From Trogon surrucura (Eukaryota > Chordata > Aves > Trogoniformes > Trogonidae), in the NCBI GenBank assembly GCA_020746105.1, contig CM036622.1, positions 40,339,477 through 40,403,476 of the forward strand: a stretch of 64,000 bases of DNA, read 5' to 3'. Below the pieces are notes generated by a model. The model was not told where the DNA came from. It saw only the letters and a list, made by a program, of their open reading frames with translations, and did no database searches. Of this stretch, positions 1 to 11,651 are shown piece after piece. The first letter of the stretch is position 1. Each line of letters begins with the position of its first letter. Made by a program: the position numbers and the translations under genes.

Positions 1-1055
1 GTTTGATAGGCGGAACCACATGGTGGATAAGGAACTGGCTAGAGAGTTGTGGTCAATGGCTCAATGTCCATGTGGAGACCAGTGGCAAGAGGAGTTCGTT
101 GGGGGTCTGTTCTTCAACATCTTTGTCAGCAACATGGACAATGGCATCGAGGCACCCTCAGCGAATTTGCTGATGACACCAAGCTGTGTGGTGCAGTAGA
201 CTCACTTGAGGGAAGAGATGCCATCCAGAGGGACCTTGACAGGCTTGAGAAATGGGCCAGTGCAAACTGCATGAGGTTCAACAAGCCAAAATGCAAGGTC
301 CTGCACCTGGTTCAGGCCAATCTCAGGCACAAATACAAACTGGGCACAGAGTGGCTTGAGAGCAGCCCTGAAGAGAAGGACTTGGGGGTGTTGAGAGATG
401 AGAAGCTCAACATGAGCCGGCAGTGCGCTCATGCAGCCCAGAAGGCCAACCGTGTCCTGGGATGCATCAAGAGGAGTGTGGCCAGCAGATCGAGAGGTGA
501 TTCTCCCCCTTTACTTTGCTCTTGTGAGACCCCACCTTGAATACTGCATCCAGTTCTGGCGTCCCCACCATAAGAGAGACATACATCTGTTGGAGTGTGT
601 TCAGAGGAGGGCCACAAAGATCATCCAGGGGCTGGAGCACCTCTGCTATGAGAAGAGGCTGAGGGAGCTGGGATTGTTCAGCCTGGAGAAGACTCTTGGG
701 GGACCTAATAGCTGCCTTCCAATACCTGAAGGGAATCTACAGGAAGGCTGGAGAGGGACTTTGCAAGAGTGTCCACCGACAGGACAAGGGGAAATAGATT
801 TAAATTGAAGGAGAAGGTTTAGATTGGATCTTGGGAAGAAATTCTTCAGTACAAAGGTGGCAAGACTCTGGAATAAATTGCCCAGGGAGGCTGTGGATAC
901 CCCCTCCCTGAAGATGTTCAAGGCCAGGTTGGATGAGGCCTTGAGCAACCTGGTCCAGTTGAGAGGCATCCCTGCCCATGGCAGGGAGGTTGGATTAGAT
1001 GATTTCTAACATCCCTTCCAACCTAAGACATTCTATGATTCTATGTTTCTATGAT
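1..1055 (+). mobile_element. CR1 LINE, 3' part with broken ORF2, continues off the left edge
   Basis: This is the 3' kilobase of a chicken-repeat-1 non-LTR retrotransposon. It encodes the C-terminal half of the ORF2 reverse transcriptase. The catalytic FADD box is at 166-177, followed by a CR1-typical stretch with [10 protein letters not shown] and then [11 protein letters not shown]. The frame changes near 490, where reading continues as [18 protein letters not shown]. It is disturbed again near 695-820, and the frame used from about 824 ends in LPREAVDTPSLKMFKARLD. The region before FADD is also scrambled, so the copy is dead. The 3' end carries the CR1 octamer-type tail (ATTCTATGATTCTATG, about 1030-1050). 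CR1 is the dominant LINE of birds and reptiles. The 5' part lies outside the window or was never inserted, since CR1 copies are usually 5'-truncated. Confidence 0.96.
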
Positions 1056-4000
1056 CTTTACCTACTGTTTTTGACATGCTGCCATTATTTTGTTGACTAT
1101 GCAACTAAAGAAAAAAAATCTGTTTCCTTCCTGTCAGGCTTAATCTTTTCATTAAATCTGAATACAATTTTATAGGGCAAAGGCAATGCACTTCCCTGGT
1201 CTTTCTCCCTCCCAAATTTCTAAGGACTTCCACAAACCAAAATGGTCCATAAATATTCTTTAAACATAGAAACCTAAATAGATAGACCATTGTTCTTAGA
1301 CCCATAAAAATATTCACAGGAGATTTAATTTGATTTCTTGAAAAGATTTCACCTGCAGCCACCATGTCTCACTGAGAGCTTAAGAGCTTCCCCAGTAGAT
1401 CCCATTAATACGATTGAGTAGCATGGGATGCTTTTGAGGTCCCCTTTCTCCTCCTCTTTGCAGTGTTCCTGAAGGCTGACTGCATCACGTGGAATTCACA
1501 GTTGGATGTCTCTCTTCTGATGCTGGATCTGATACAGAGCACAGTAGCCTAGCTGTTAAAAACTATCATGTACTGATGTCAAGGAGGTTTACGGTTTTAT
1601 AAATCCAAGTTCTTCTTTCCTTCCATTGAATAATTACATTTTGTAAAAATTGAGGAAGAGAAAACGGACTAAAATTTTAGCCCTCATTCTACAATTATTT
1701 TTCTTTCTTAAAATACTCCTGACGAAAATAGGTTTTGTCTCCTGTTTTTTTTTCACTTTTCTTTAAATAATCAACAGATTTTAGCATTATTTTGTATTGT
1801 TTTTTTAATGAGTTATCTTAATAAAATTAAGAAATCATCTTTTACATTACTAGAGAGTTAAAGACTGATGGTGAAAGTGCTATGGAAGTTAGCACTTACC
1901 CTCATGTAGGTCAGGAGAATCCTGGTTTCCTCTGGCTCCACCTCAGCAGTATGTTCAAGATTCTGTGTGGACTCCGGGGCCAGGGTCCAGCTGGACTCAT
2001 GACACGTTCACCCCAGTTTAGTTTCTGTGGCTTCAGAGGATCTGTTCTTTATTTTCTCTACTACACTAGAGCAGAATCATACTTCTAGTCTCCTGGGAGT
2101 GCTGTTCCATGTCTTTCCTCTGGCTCGATGCTATTAGGAACTCCTGCAATTGTTTGTTGCTTTATTTTTATGCATAAATGTCAGCAGCTCAAAAAACTTT
2201 GCAGCATCTTGCAGAAACAAACGTGTCAAGCTAACACGAGAGGCCTCAAAGTCTCTGCAAGAAACCTAACAGAACTAATACTCAGTGTGACAAAATCCTT
2301 GTCGAATCCAGTTTGCCCTCTACTTCTTATTCTTCCCCAAAAGTGGAAAAAAAAAGTATGTTCAATGACCCATTATCTAAGTTCCAGAGGCTGTCTTGAG
2401 AGGATGCCAATCTGGTGGGGATACCTGTCTGTGCATCATATGTAGTAACTCTCTTCCAGTCTGCTATAAATTTGTTGTATTTGCTACAAAGAAACAGATT
2501 TTTTTTAAGCAACCATGCCCTTGAATTTTTTTCTTGTGGGTGTGTAGATCACCTTTTCTTCGCTTATTGCAGTTATTTGTTTAACCCTTCCATCGACAAG
2601 CACACTGGTAAGATAAGTGTGCATATGTGTGCATACACAAGTTTGTATCTGATTTTAACATTCTCATATTTTTAAAATAGTAATAAATTCCCTGGTAGAA
2701 AAGAAAATTCCTACTTCAACCTGGGATAAAAGGCGACCTACAAGGCACCACTCAAGTGAATTGCTTTTTCATGTAACTCTGCATTTTAAACAAAGCAGCA
2801 GTCTAAAGGCCTTGCTGTAATGGCAGGTTTCCCCAGCTTATATAATAGCTCATGCAGACAGGCAGTCCTTCAGAGGCTGCCACTGCAATTCAGACAGAAC
2901 AAGTCCAGTCAAAAATATCCAGAATAATAAACTAACGACCCCCGTATCTTGAAACCAAAGGAGGCCCCCACTTTCTTATTTTTTCCCAAGTATGCCCTCA
3001 ACTCAAATCAGAGCACCAAAGGGAAAGAAATAGGACTGACTTTGTCTTATTAACATGGCACGCATGCGGCTGGCATTTGCAGAAACCTGCTATGAGCAAC
3101 TGTAAACTCTAGAAATAAGTGTCACTATGGAAACTAATCAAATGAGCAGAAGTATGAGAGAGACTGCCCCAGGAAAACGTCTACTAGGGATAAATATTAC
3201 TATAAACAAGTTCTTTATCTTAAAGGGCCTCACTGAAAAGGTTGAAGAAGGTGGCCAGGTGTCTCAGGGCTCTGGAGCAAGTTCATGACTCTTTTCTCAC
3301 CGGGTCAGCGGCATCCGGGAGCATTGTGCGTCTCTGAAGGGAGAACAGAGCCTGCTTCATTCCTATGCGCCCTGGAGCTCTTGGCTCAGAGGAAAACTGT
3401 GCTTATATCCTCCACGAGGATGGCTTCTTGGCAGAGTGGTTCATCCCTGACAGCTCATGAGGATCAGGATAAATAGCTGGGGAAAGTGGCAGCTCAAATA
3501 CAAATCAGAATTAAATGGTTTTGAACATGCTAAGCTTGTTAGACTGGAAGACAAAAATATGCTTTCTTTCAAATCAGTACAAAAGTTACAATACTTTTCT
3601 TTTGCAGAATATCTCAGCCACTTCTCTAAAGCAAACACCACCTTCATTATACCTCTTCTGCAGTTAGCATAAGGAACTGTGTGCACACCTCATGTTTAGT
3701 GATTTGTAAAATAACATGTAAGAAAAAAATGTAGTTATTAAAAAACAAATAGAAAAATTCATAGCCTCTATTGATCTAGAACATATATCCCATGCCATAT
3801 TGTACTTTGTTACAACACTGAGTTGCATTATAAATGGTAAGCCTTTTGAAGAAAAGAAACCAAACCTGGAGTTTGCGTGGAAGCCAGTAAACGCTCTTAT
3901 CCAGACTCAGGGGTAAAACAGAAAGGTAAACATGAGTTCTCCTGACTTTGATCAAGCAGCACCTGCAGGCAGCTATGACCTACTACTCCTCAGATCACAG

Positions 4001-5700
4001 CAGCGGTCCTTAAAGCAGAACATCCAGCAAATTTTGGAAGAGAACAGAAGGATAGTCAGCAGCTGAGTCTGATCAAAGTCAACATTAGTTGATTAAGACT
4101 AAAAAAAATAAATAAAATATAATTATGTTGAATACTACGAATAGCTATGTTTCAGTTTCACTCTTCCAATAATAGTCAGTAATACAAACACATTCAGAGT
4201 CATCCATATTTACTGCTTAAGAGGCTTTGGTGAGAAGTCACCCACAGGAGACCTGTAATTGGCTCTGAATATTCGGCTCTTGGAATCACTGTGACAGGTC
4301 ACAACATGCAGAAATAATCACTGGTGATGTTTTCTTGTCAGTGACGGGCCAGCTCGGAGAAATTCACAGGCTGCAGCTTTGAAAGGTTTATAAATACTTT
4401 GTTTTCCAGTAAAATGACATGAAGGCAATTATATGTGAATTTTTAAAAGAGATTTAATCAGAGAGGTGATTAAGATGATAGACAGACTAATTGACAGACA
4501 TTTTTTATGAATAAAAAAAGGTTGCCTCAGTGGGCATTGGTAACTACTGATCATTCTTTATAGCTGTGGCTCTCCCAGTCTTTTAGTAAATAGGGCACAT
4601 GCTGCAGAGAGCCTGTGCAAGCTTTTTCATGCCACTTGCTTTACTGTGAAAGTCAAATCTTCTCTTACTGACTGCTTGTAGGAAGTATGAGTAATATCGG
4701 CCTCCAGCTACCGGGGGAGAGAAACTGCAACAGCATTAAAGTTAAAAGATATGGTGTTTGTTCACCCATATATTTAGCTACTACATTTATTCTCTTTAAA
4801 AGCGAAACAAATACTCCTGTTTTACTTCTTTGCACCCAACGTCTTGTAGAGGTAGAGGTCAGGATGAAAGCTTTCCTTTAGAACGCTCTAATCGTGCCCC
4901 CAGCCGATGTAAGCCATCAGAAGTTTGCTCTGGATCCATTGCAGGGCGCAGGGGCCGCTCCAAGTGGAAGAGCAGTGGGGGGTTGTGTGAACCCCAAGCA
5001 CTGCTGAGCACTAACGGGTGGAGAGGGATGGGGCTGCTCCAGCCGTAGTTTTTCCTATACCCAGTCTTTTCTCCCCTGCCTTGGATGAATATTGTAGGAA
5101 AGGAGTAGACAGAAGCTGGCTCACGTGGAGGGTGAGTGACACAGGGCCTCTCTGCAAGATCAACCTTTCAATGAGATATCTTCCTTCGACTCCCAACAGC
5201 AAGTTGTGCTGTTGGTGCCATGCAAAGTAGCAATCTTGCACAGGAGAACTCCACAGATTTATAGTGCCAAGACAGATAATTTATGAAAAAGGGAGTTTCA
5301 ATAACTAGAAAAATTGACCGTGTTCAGTTCTTCAGGATTTTAGCAATTCCTTTCTCTTTTTTATTAACACAGTTCATTACAATGGCCCACCTTCCCTCCA
5401 GACCTGATTTCTTGATGTTGAATATAACCAAAGAGTTTTCTGCACTTTATAAAAGCACTGAATGTATTTGCATATCCAGTAGCATGCGTATTATTTTTAA
5501 AGTGAAAAATTTTGTCGATGATAAATGTAGGTGGAAAGTAGAATAAAGTATCAACTGCTTGATGGAGACAAGCATTTAAGAAGCCTGCTTGTGTAACAGA
5601 GCCTCTTTGCGGGGTTTTCTGAGGCTCTTGCTCCATTTAGTTTCCATACAGCAGGAAAACAATTAATTTAAGTAATTCAGGAAAAAAAAAAATAGGTAAT
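1056..5700. other. AT-rich non-coding DNA, no gene seen
   Basis: No exon-like, RNA-like or recent repeat signal was recognised. Open frames are short (mostly under 105 codons), lack recognisable domains and occur on both strands, as expected by chance. Homopolymer A and T runs are common. Older transposon remnants below visual detection may be present. Confidence 0.6.
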
Positions 5701-5779
5701 TCGGGGGGAGGAGGGGTGTATATAATTTGGGTAATTCAAGGAGGGAAAAAAATTGTAAAACCAAAAAAGCTTTTGTAGA

Positions 5780-6095
5780 TTGTCACACAAATAAGGCATG
5801 TCACAGACCAGAAGATGCAACCTGAACTCTTTTAGCGAAAGAAAACTCACCCCCCCCTCCACCTCCCTCCGCAGAGAGCGGCCGGGCTTGTGCTGAAGCG
5901 TGGCACCATCTGGTGGATGCTGCCAGTAGGACCTGCCCCTGGAAAACACCTCTGTTCCCCCTCGGGAGCCGCTCCTCTGTCTCCCACGGGTTACCTTGGT
6001 ACTGAATCCTCCCAGTATCACCACGAGCAGGACCTTCTGTTGCTGAACTGGTTCCTCTAGGGTTACGGGAATAAGGAAAAATAATGTTAACGCGT
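5780..6095. other. GC-richer patch in AT-rich DNA
   Basis: Base composition changes from AT-rich flanks to a roughly 300-bp block with several CpGs, such as GAGAGCGGCCGGGC near 5874 and CTCGGGAGCCGCTCC near 5961. It contains a CTCF-like motif at 5901-5916. Overlapping minus-strand frames of 115 and 101 codons cross it, but no protein family was recognised. It may be a small regulatory element or an old inserted fragment. Confidence 0.35.
5901..5916 (-). promoter_or_regulatory. CTCF-like motif (minus orientation)
   Basis: Read on the minus strand the site is CCACCAGATGGTGCCA. This fits the CTCF core CCASYAGRKGGCR with one mismatch (T for C after GG). It lies in the GC-richer patch and points to the left. 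Binding is inferred from the motif only. Confidence 0.4.
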
Positions 6096-8392
6096 TCCTC
6101 CAGCACCTTTCTTGGTTTGTTCTTAAGTTCGTACAGATGCTACAAGGTATTGCAAGTCTGAGAGTTAAATAGTTTAAAGTTTGTTAAAAATACGGGTTCG
6201 TGTTGTTAACCTATTCAGTTAGGTCTCTCATTGGAATCTCTCTGTAGAGCTGCAGAATTACAGGATACTAAGTTGAAGGTAGATTATTATTAGAGATATT
6301 GTAGAGCGTGTTGCCAAAATAGGATAACAAGGAGAGGGGAGGAAGTCTAAAGTAAAATAATCCTACTATTTGAAACTCTTTTTTGTTAATGTTTAGGATT
6401 TATGCCTTTTTTTCTTCTTTTTATAGTCACAAGCTTTTCTCCTCAACAGTTATTTCAGAAAATTTTAGCCATAGAAAGATGATATTCTCACTATTATTTG
6501 ATTCCAGGCATTTTGCATTTCTGAAAAATACTATCTATCCTTAAACTTCACAATAACACATCTAATCACACGGAAAACTGCTAAAGTCCACAGGGAAAAA
6601 AAAAAACCAAACTAGAGTTGCGGAGAAGATCTGGCTACATGCATTTAGTCTAAATGAGGGAAATATGAATTCTCACTGTCCAAAAAAGCAGTATTACTGG
6701 ACAACCCCCACCCCCCCAAACACAATCTGTGCTAGAGGGAACAAAGATTTCCAGACAATTCATCTATATATAAACTGGTATTCTCTTTAGGCTTTGAGCC
6801 AACTGTTTGAAGATTTTAGGTGAACGACCTTATGAGCTAAGATATCAGTGCCATTTCACTCATGCAGTCACATGCCTTTCCCTTAGCTCGCTCCTCATAT
6901 TGATGTGGAAATCAATCCCAGACCTAAATGAAAAGTACATGCTTCCTTGATGGTTTAATGCTTTGAATATATTTCATTAAAATTATTAAAAAGATAGCTT
7001 ATGTAGGATACCTTGCACTGTACTGGCTAGAGGCAATTTCAGAGGAGACTTTGAGGACTCAGTCTTAGGAAAGAATTTAGAGTCTTCTAGCCTGCGTGCT
7101 AAGCCTATCCTGGGCACGTGTTTCTGTCTCGTGTAAGATAACAGCTTCTAGTCAACACGGAAACACAAGGGTTCATTAAATGCATTTGCCATATTATTCT
7201 CAATCAATGCCCAAAGTTAAAGTGACCGCACTTATGTGCTACAATAAAGCACAATTCAATACTGAAACTGAACCCCAGACTAGTCTAATGAAAGACACCT
7301 AGGGATGAAATAAAGGAGCAAAATTTTCCAAAAGTCTCTGTGGAGTAAACAAGTGAGACCAGAATCTTGCTGTCCTCCATCAGAACTGAAGAAAGGTGGG
7401 AGTCACCACCCACCTTCCCAGCATTTCAGAGCAATACGTTGAGATGGCTGTGCACGTTTTCCAGTCTTACATGCTCTTGTCTAAAATCAAATACGTAGCT
7501 TGCCTGCTTCTTTCAGTCACACTTTTCCCTTCAGCTGCTCTGTCCCACGGTGGCTCTTCCTCATTGCAGGGACAGTTGGCTCTCCAGGGCCCAGCCTGCC
7601 CCCCAGTTTGTTTTGTACCCATCTTTTCAAAATACTAGGCTCAACCACCTTCCAGCCAGCCACAAGACTCAGCTGAACACTTGACTCTCAGGCTTCATTT
7701 CTGGAGCAGCAGAGAAGACAGCTGGCACTGAGACTGGTGCACTAACTGTACCTTGCAGGATCCCATCCTTCCAACAGTTTGAATCACTCCAAATGACAAA
7801 CTGGCTTCAATTGTGACCCCGGTTTCCCCTTACAAGTATTTGATTATGTCCATTATGCTGTGTCACGTGTTGGTTATTACCTTTTTATTGTATGCCCATC
7901 ATACATTTCTCAACTGGTTAACTACTTTATCGAGACACTAAGTGTATAATCACATTCCAGTCATTAGCAGTGCACATTCAGCTCGTGCCTAAGCCGTATT
8001 ACTACGGAGGCTATATTTGGACATTTCCCAAGCCACATGCATTCATTATATATCCTGGACACAGCTCATATCTCAGACCATGAGCAGCTCATGCAGAACT
8101 GTCTACTTCTGCTATCCCTTCAAGAGTGCCATGCAAGGAAAGAAACACTTAAAATCCAAATGTCTGAAGTTATGACACATGTAAAAGAATTTAGAATTTC
8201 TGATAGTACTTTTCTTTTTTCTCATGGTTTTTACCTGAAGTGTAGTCACTTTTGTGACATACCATCTTCCAGAGAGGAGAAGGCCAGAGAGAAGTACAGA
8301 AAAACACAGAAAGAGCATAGCTCTACTGCCTTCTCCACCTTGCAAGCACTCCTGGAGGAGGCTGTAGGCAAGCAAATTTAGGAGTCCTCCGT
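6096..8392. other. AT-rich non-coding DNA, no gene seen
   Basis: Nothing beyond low-complexity A and T tracts and a short C run near 6709-6717 was recognised. The short open frame at 7396-7638 has no family signature and no exon borders. Confidence 0.6.
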
Positions 8393-8518
8393 GGGATCAT
8401 AGGATAATTCAGGCTGGAAGGGTCCTCAGGATGTCTCTAGTCCAACCTCCTCCTCCAAAGCAGGGACAACCCCAACAGGCCAGATTGCTCAGGGATTTGT
8501 CCAGTGGAGTCTGGGGAA
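8393..8518 (-). mobile_element. CR1 LINE 3' fragment
   Basis: The segment opens with GGATCATAGGATAATTCAGG and continues with CTCTAGTCCAACCTCC and CAGATTGCTCAGGG. This is the inverted 3' end of CR1 (consensus-type ATCATAGAATCATTCAGG, AGTCCAACCTCC, CAGGTTGCTCAGGG). It is about 125 bp, strongly 5'-truncated, moderately diverged and has no coding potential. Confidence 0.9.
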
Positions 8519-9420
8519 GCTGCTGTGACGCTAATTATCTTCACAAGGAAAACCTTTTCTTTATGCCCAGTTTACACAAGGAAGATCTGCAGCTGCACAC
8601 AACTTCTTCCTCCAATACAAACAATGAGCCAGAAGCCATCTAGACAGGATAGGGATATGTTGGTAACAATCACCTGCTTCGTCCTGCCCCGACTCCTGCA
8701 TCTTTACACACTAAAACAGCTACACAAATCTGTCACTGGATCAGGCTCGTGTTCACCTACCAATGGAGACATGTCCTGAGTTGCAGAGCAGAGCTGCAGG
8801 TTTGGGCGCCTGACAGCCCACCCCGTCACTACAGATGCCATTGAGTGCTGCAGGGCTCTTTTCCCTCTCGGACAGCAGAGCTGTTAGCAGGATGAATTAA
8901 ATCAAAGCTTTCAAAAGCAACAGGCAGGAACTCTTTTGTATTTTAATTTATTTGGAATTCAAGTGGCTGAGTCGTTTTCTAAAGAATACTGACTTCCACT
9001 GTTTTACAAAACACTGATTCGCAACAGTTTATAGCTTTTGTACTACAATTGGTATTTCCCTAATTCAGAAGGAGGAAAAGTTATACCTTATATATTTGCT
9101 TTAAAAAATGTTCTTTCATTTAAATACAGCAAAGGTATTCACTTCTCAGCAATGCTGCTTTTCATTTCACAAGTGCTATTTTTATCTAAAATAGTAATGA
9201 TCAAGGGTACAGGAAACTCTTATATGAAATCAGGGGAAAAATTTCCAAAGAATTTTTCTTTGGAAATATCCTACAAAGAGAATGAAAAAGAGAGAACATA
9301 AAAAGACAGAGGTTCTGAAGAGTAGCACAGAGATCGGATTTCTGGTCTATCCATCAAATACAACAATAAAGGAACATTTGATGGGATGATGGGGTACCAC
9401 AAAGCAATAAAATACATTCT
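8519..9420. other. Non-coding DNA, no gene seen
   Basis: The frames at 8431-8643 and 8504-8779 begin inside or next to a CR1 fragment and have no recognisable domain. The rest is AT-rich without a clear signal. Confidence 0.55.
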
Positions 9421-9424
9421 TATT

Positions 9425-9540
9425 AAACAGTGTGTGTAATTTAAGTGCGTAACTTGCTGCCACAGGAGGTTAATGAAAGAAGAGCATTATGAAATGCTGA
9501 CAGGACTGGATAGTTATAGTTTTCAGAAAACCTCCTGAAC
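9425..9540 (+). mobile_element. Probable ancient CR1/L3-like LINE remnant
   Basis: GTAACTTGCTGCCACAGGAG followed by a purine-rich stretch and CAGGACTGGATAG resembles the 3' coding end of old CR1/L3-type LINEs (AACTTGCTGCCACAGGAGGT, then a GACTGGA-type motif). It is heavily diverged. The assignment comes from pattern memory only and needs a RepeatMasker run. Confidence 0.4.
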
Positions 9541-9549
9541 TATTAAGAA

Positions 9550-9900
9550 TAGGACTTGAAGTGACCATGTGAGTTCATCAGCCCAGGCCTGTGCTATTAC
9601 AGGAGTCTACAGTGGCTACTCCTAAATTTATCAAGTTCCACTGTAACAATAGCTGTCCCCGTTGCTTCTGGAAGGCTGTTCCAATACCTGATTCTTCTAA
9701 TCATTAAAAACATTTACAGCATTTCTAGCATAAACACATGTCCACTTGTTCTTATACCAGCATTTTCCTTCAACTTAAGTATCTCTCCTCCTTTGCTGGC
9801 ATTTGTCTCCCAGCCATTTCTACAGAGATGATCACACCGTCTCGCAGGGCATTCCTCTGCACTGTGCACAGTACAACACCCTCTCAGAGGTAATCTAACT
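9550..9900 (-). mobile_element. Ancient CR1-like LINE remnant
   Basis: Several blocks in order match the inverted 3' region of an old CR1 family: GGCTGTTCCAATACCTGATT, then ATTTCTAGCATAAACACATG, then CACTTGTTCTTATACCAGC, then TTCAACTTAAGTATCTCTCC. Their order and spacing agree with the old CR1/L3 consensus as I remember it. The copy is far more diverged than those at 1, 11385 and 37288, so it is an older insertion. Confidence 0.6.
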
Positions 9901-11180
9901 GTAGCCGTGCTAGCCAGCCAGCCTCTCTGACCACGCATGTGCTGACATGATCATCCTGCTCCTCAAACTGAAACTCACTTGGTTTTTGCCAGCCTGGACA
10001 TTTCTTTCTGCAGTCCCAGCTTGGTGTAGACATGCCCCTACTGTGAGTCTCAATGGCAAACACTGGCACTTACAACACAATATGAACACAATTCAGGCAC
10101 TTCCTAAACATCCGTCTAAAAACTCTGCTGACCTGAAGTAAACACCTGAGTAAGTACCTGAGATACCACAGGCACACAAGCTTTTTTCAGGAGCAATGGT
10201 ACCCCATAGCTGCACTAGCTTGTGTGACCACAGCACCACTGGCTTTGCTCACCTGAATGTCTCTGCAGTCCCCTGCACACCTCTCTCCTTCCCACAAGCT
10301 CACTTGCCCTCAAGCACAGGAGGCAGGAGTCATTTTGCCTTACTTACCACTCACAATGAAGGCCGTCCTAACAACCAGCTCAGATGCACATATCCACCTG
10401 TGGCCAGATTGGTGCCACCCAAGACACACATACAGAGAATTTCTTTGCTTTCTCCCCATGTTTGAAGGTGCATAACACACCACAGCTCTGAGTTCTGGTC
10501 AAAAATACTGCTACCCACACATTTATTGTCATCTCAGGGCAAGAACATTGGTTCAGTAGGTGAAAACCAGGTTGCAAGCCCTTTGCTGACAGAGAAGTTT
10601 AAGCCCACTCCTTTCTCCTACTCAAAGAGCAGCATGACCAGGAAAGGGTACACCCAAGAAAAGCAGTGAAAAAAAAAGGATGTGCACCTGCCCTTGGCCT
10701 CCATCACTGGTTAACACTGGGCTACTGTGCTTTTAAGAAATGGGTCGTGTGTATGGGCATGCACAGGGAGACCACCCAAGACTGCTCAATAGCTTGGTGT
10801 TTGGAAATCCACCCAAGAAGATATGGATGTGGATTCTGGTCTCAAGCAACTTGTGCACTTTCTGTTCAAATTCAGATTTCTTGCATGAGAAAATGGACTT
10901 ACTGCCCAGCAAGTGCTCTTACCACTCATCTACAGAATAAATATACTTTTTTACTGTCCCTGAGGACTTCTGATGTGTACTTGTGCTGTGTGGTGGGCAA
11001 GCAAGCAAACAAAATGTGAAGACCTGCAGAGGTGGAAATACCCACCGAACTGGAAATAGTGTTGTATGAATCAACACGTACACTTGAACTCATGTCCTTT
11101 GGTCAGCTTATCTCAGAAAGTATGTAGGAGCTGCAGAATGGCTTTAGAGATAGATGGCAAAGGAACAGAAACATAGGAAA
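9901..11180. other. Non-coding DNA, no gene seen
   Basis: Open frames of up to 117 codons (10666-11019) occur on both strands without domain signatures. No tRNA, hairpin or tandem repeat was noted. Confidence 0.55.
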
Positions 11181-11184
11181 AACT

Positions 11185-11384
11185 TGCAGAGTTTGGGACT
11201 GTTTAGCTGACAGAGTGAAGAGAGGAAAAATGAAAAATGCGTGGAGGAAACAAGCATAATTCTTTTAATACAATGGCAAGGAGATGACCAGTGACAGCAA
11301 CAAATGTAGATATGATGAAAGAAAATATTTCTTTACTCAGAAAAATATAATGTGTTAATAGTTTGTGGAATTCATTCACAAGAG
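11185..11384 (+). mobile_element. Probable ancient CR1-like LINE remnant
   Basis: GGGACTGTTTAGCTGACAGA (about 11197) and AGAAAATATTTCTTTACTCA followed by TTTGTGGAATTCATTCACAA (about 11320-11380) resemble successive parts of the CR1/L3 3' coding region (GACTGTTCAGCT, KKFF-type block, TGTGGAACTCATTGCCACA). The remnant ends exactly where a younger, oppositely oriented CR1 begins, suggesting insertion of the young copy into or beside the old one. Confidence 0.45.
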
Positions 11385-11651
11385 TAGAATCATTTAGATT
11401 GGAAAAGATGTTTAAGATCATTGACTCCAACCATTAATCTGGAGATTTCAGATCCACGACTAAACCATGTCTGTAAGCACCACATCTACACATTGTTAAA
11501 TACCTCCAGGGACAGTGACTCGGCCAGTTCCCCGGGCAGCCTGTGCCAATGCTTAACAACCCTTTCAGTGAATAATTTTTTCCTAATATCCAATCTAACC
11601 TTCCCCTTGTGCAAGGGGATTTGTGCAGTCCAGTTCCTCTTGTCCTTGAGT
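11385..11651 (-). mobile_element. CR1 LINE 3' fragment
   Basis: Inverted CR1 3' end of about 267 bp. Diagnostic blocks are TAGAATCATTTAGATTGGAA, CACCACATCTACACATTG, GGCAGCCTGTGCCAATGC and TTTTTTCCTAATATCCAATC. On the minus strand it still reads RLDIRKKLFTERVVKHWHRL followed by LPGELAESLSLEVF, the C-terminus of CR1 ORF2. It is 5'-truncated and non-functional, and much less diverged than the adjoining CR1-like DNA. Confidence 0.95.

Noticed and set aside
49-1009. Host gene related to reverse transcriptase
   Set aside because: Clear CR1 ORF2 with frameshifts and the CR1 3' tail. It is a dead retrotransposon copy.
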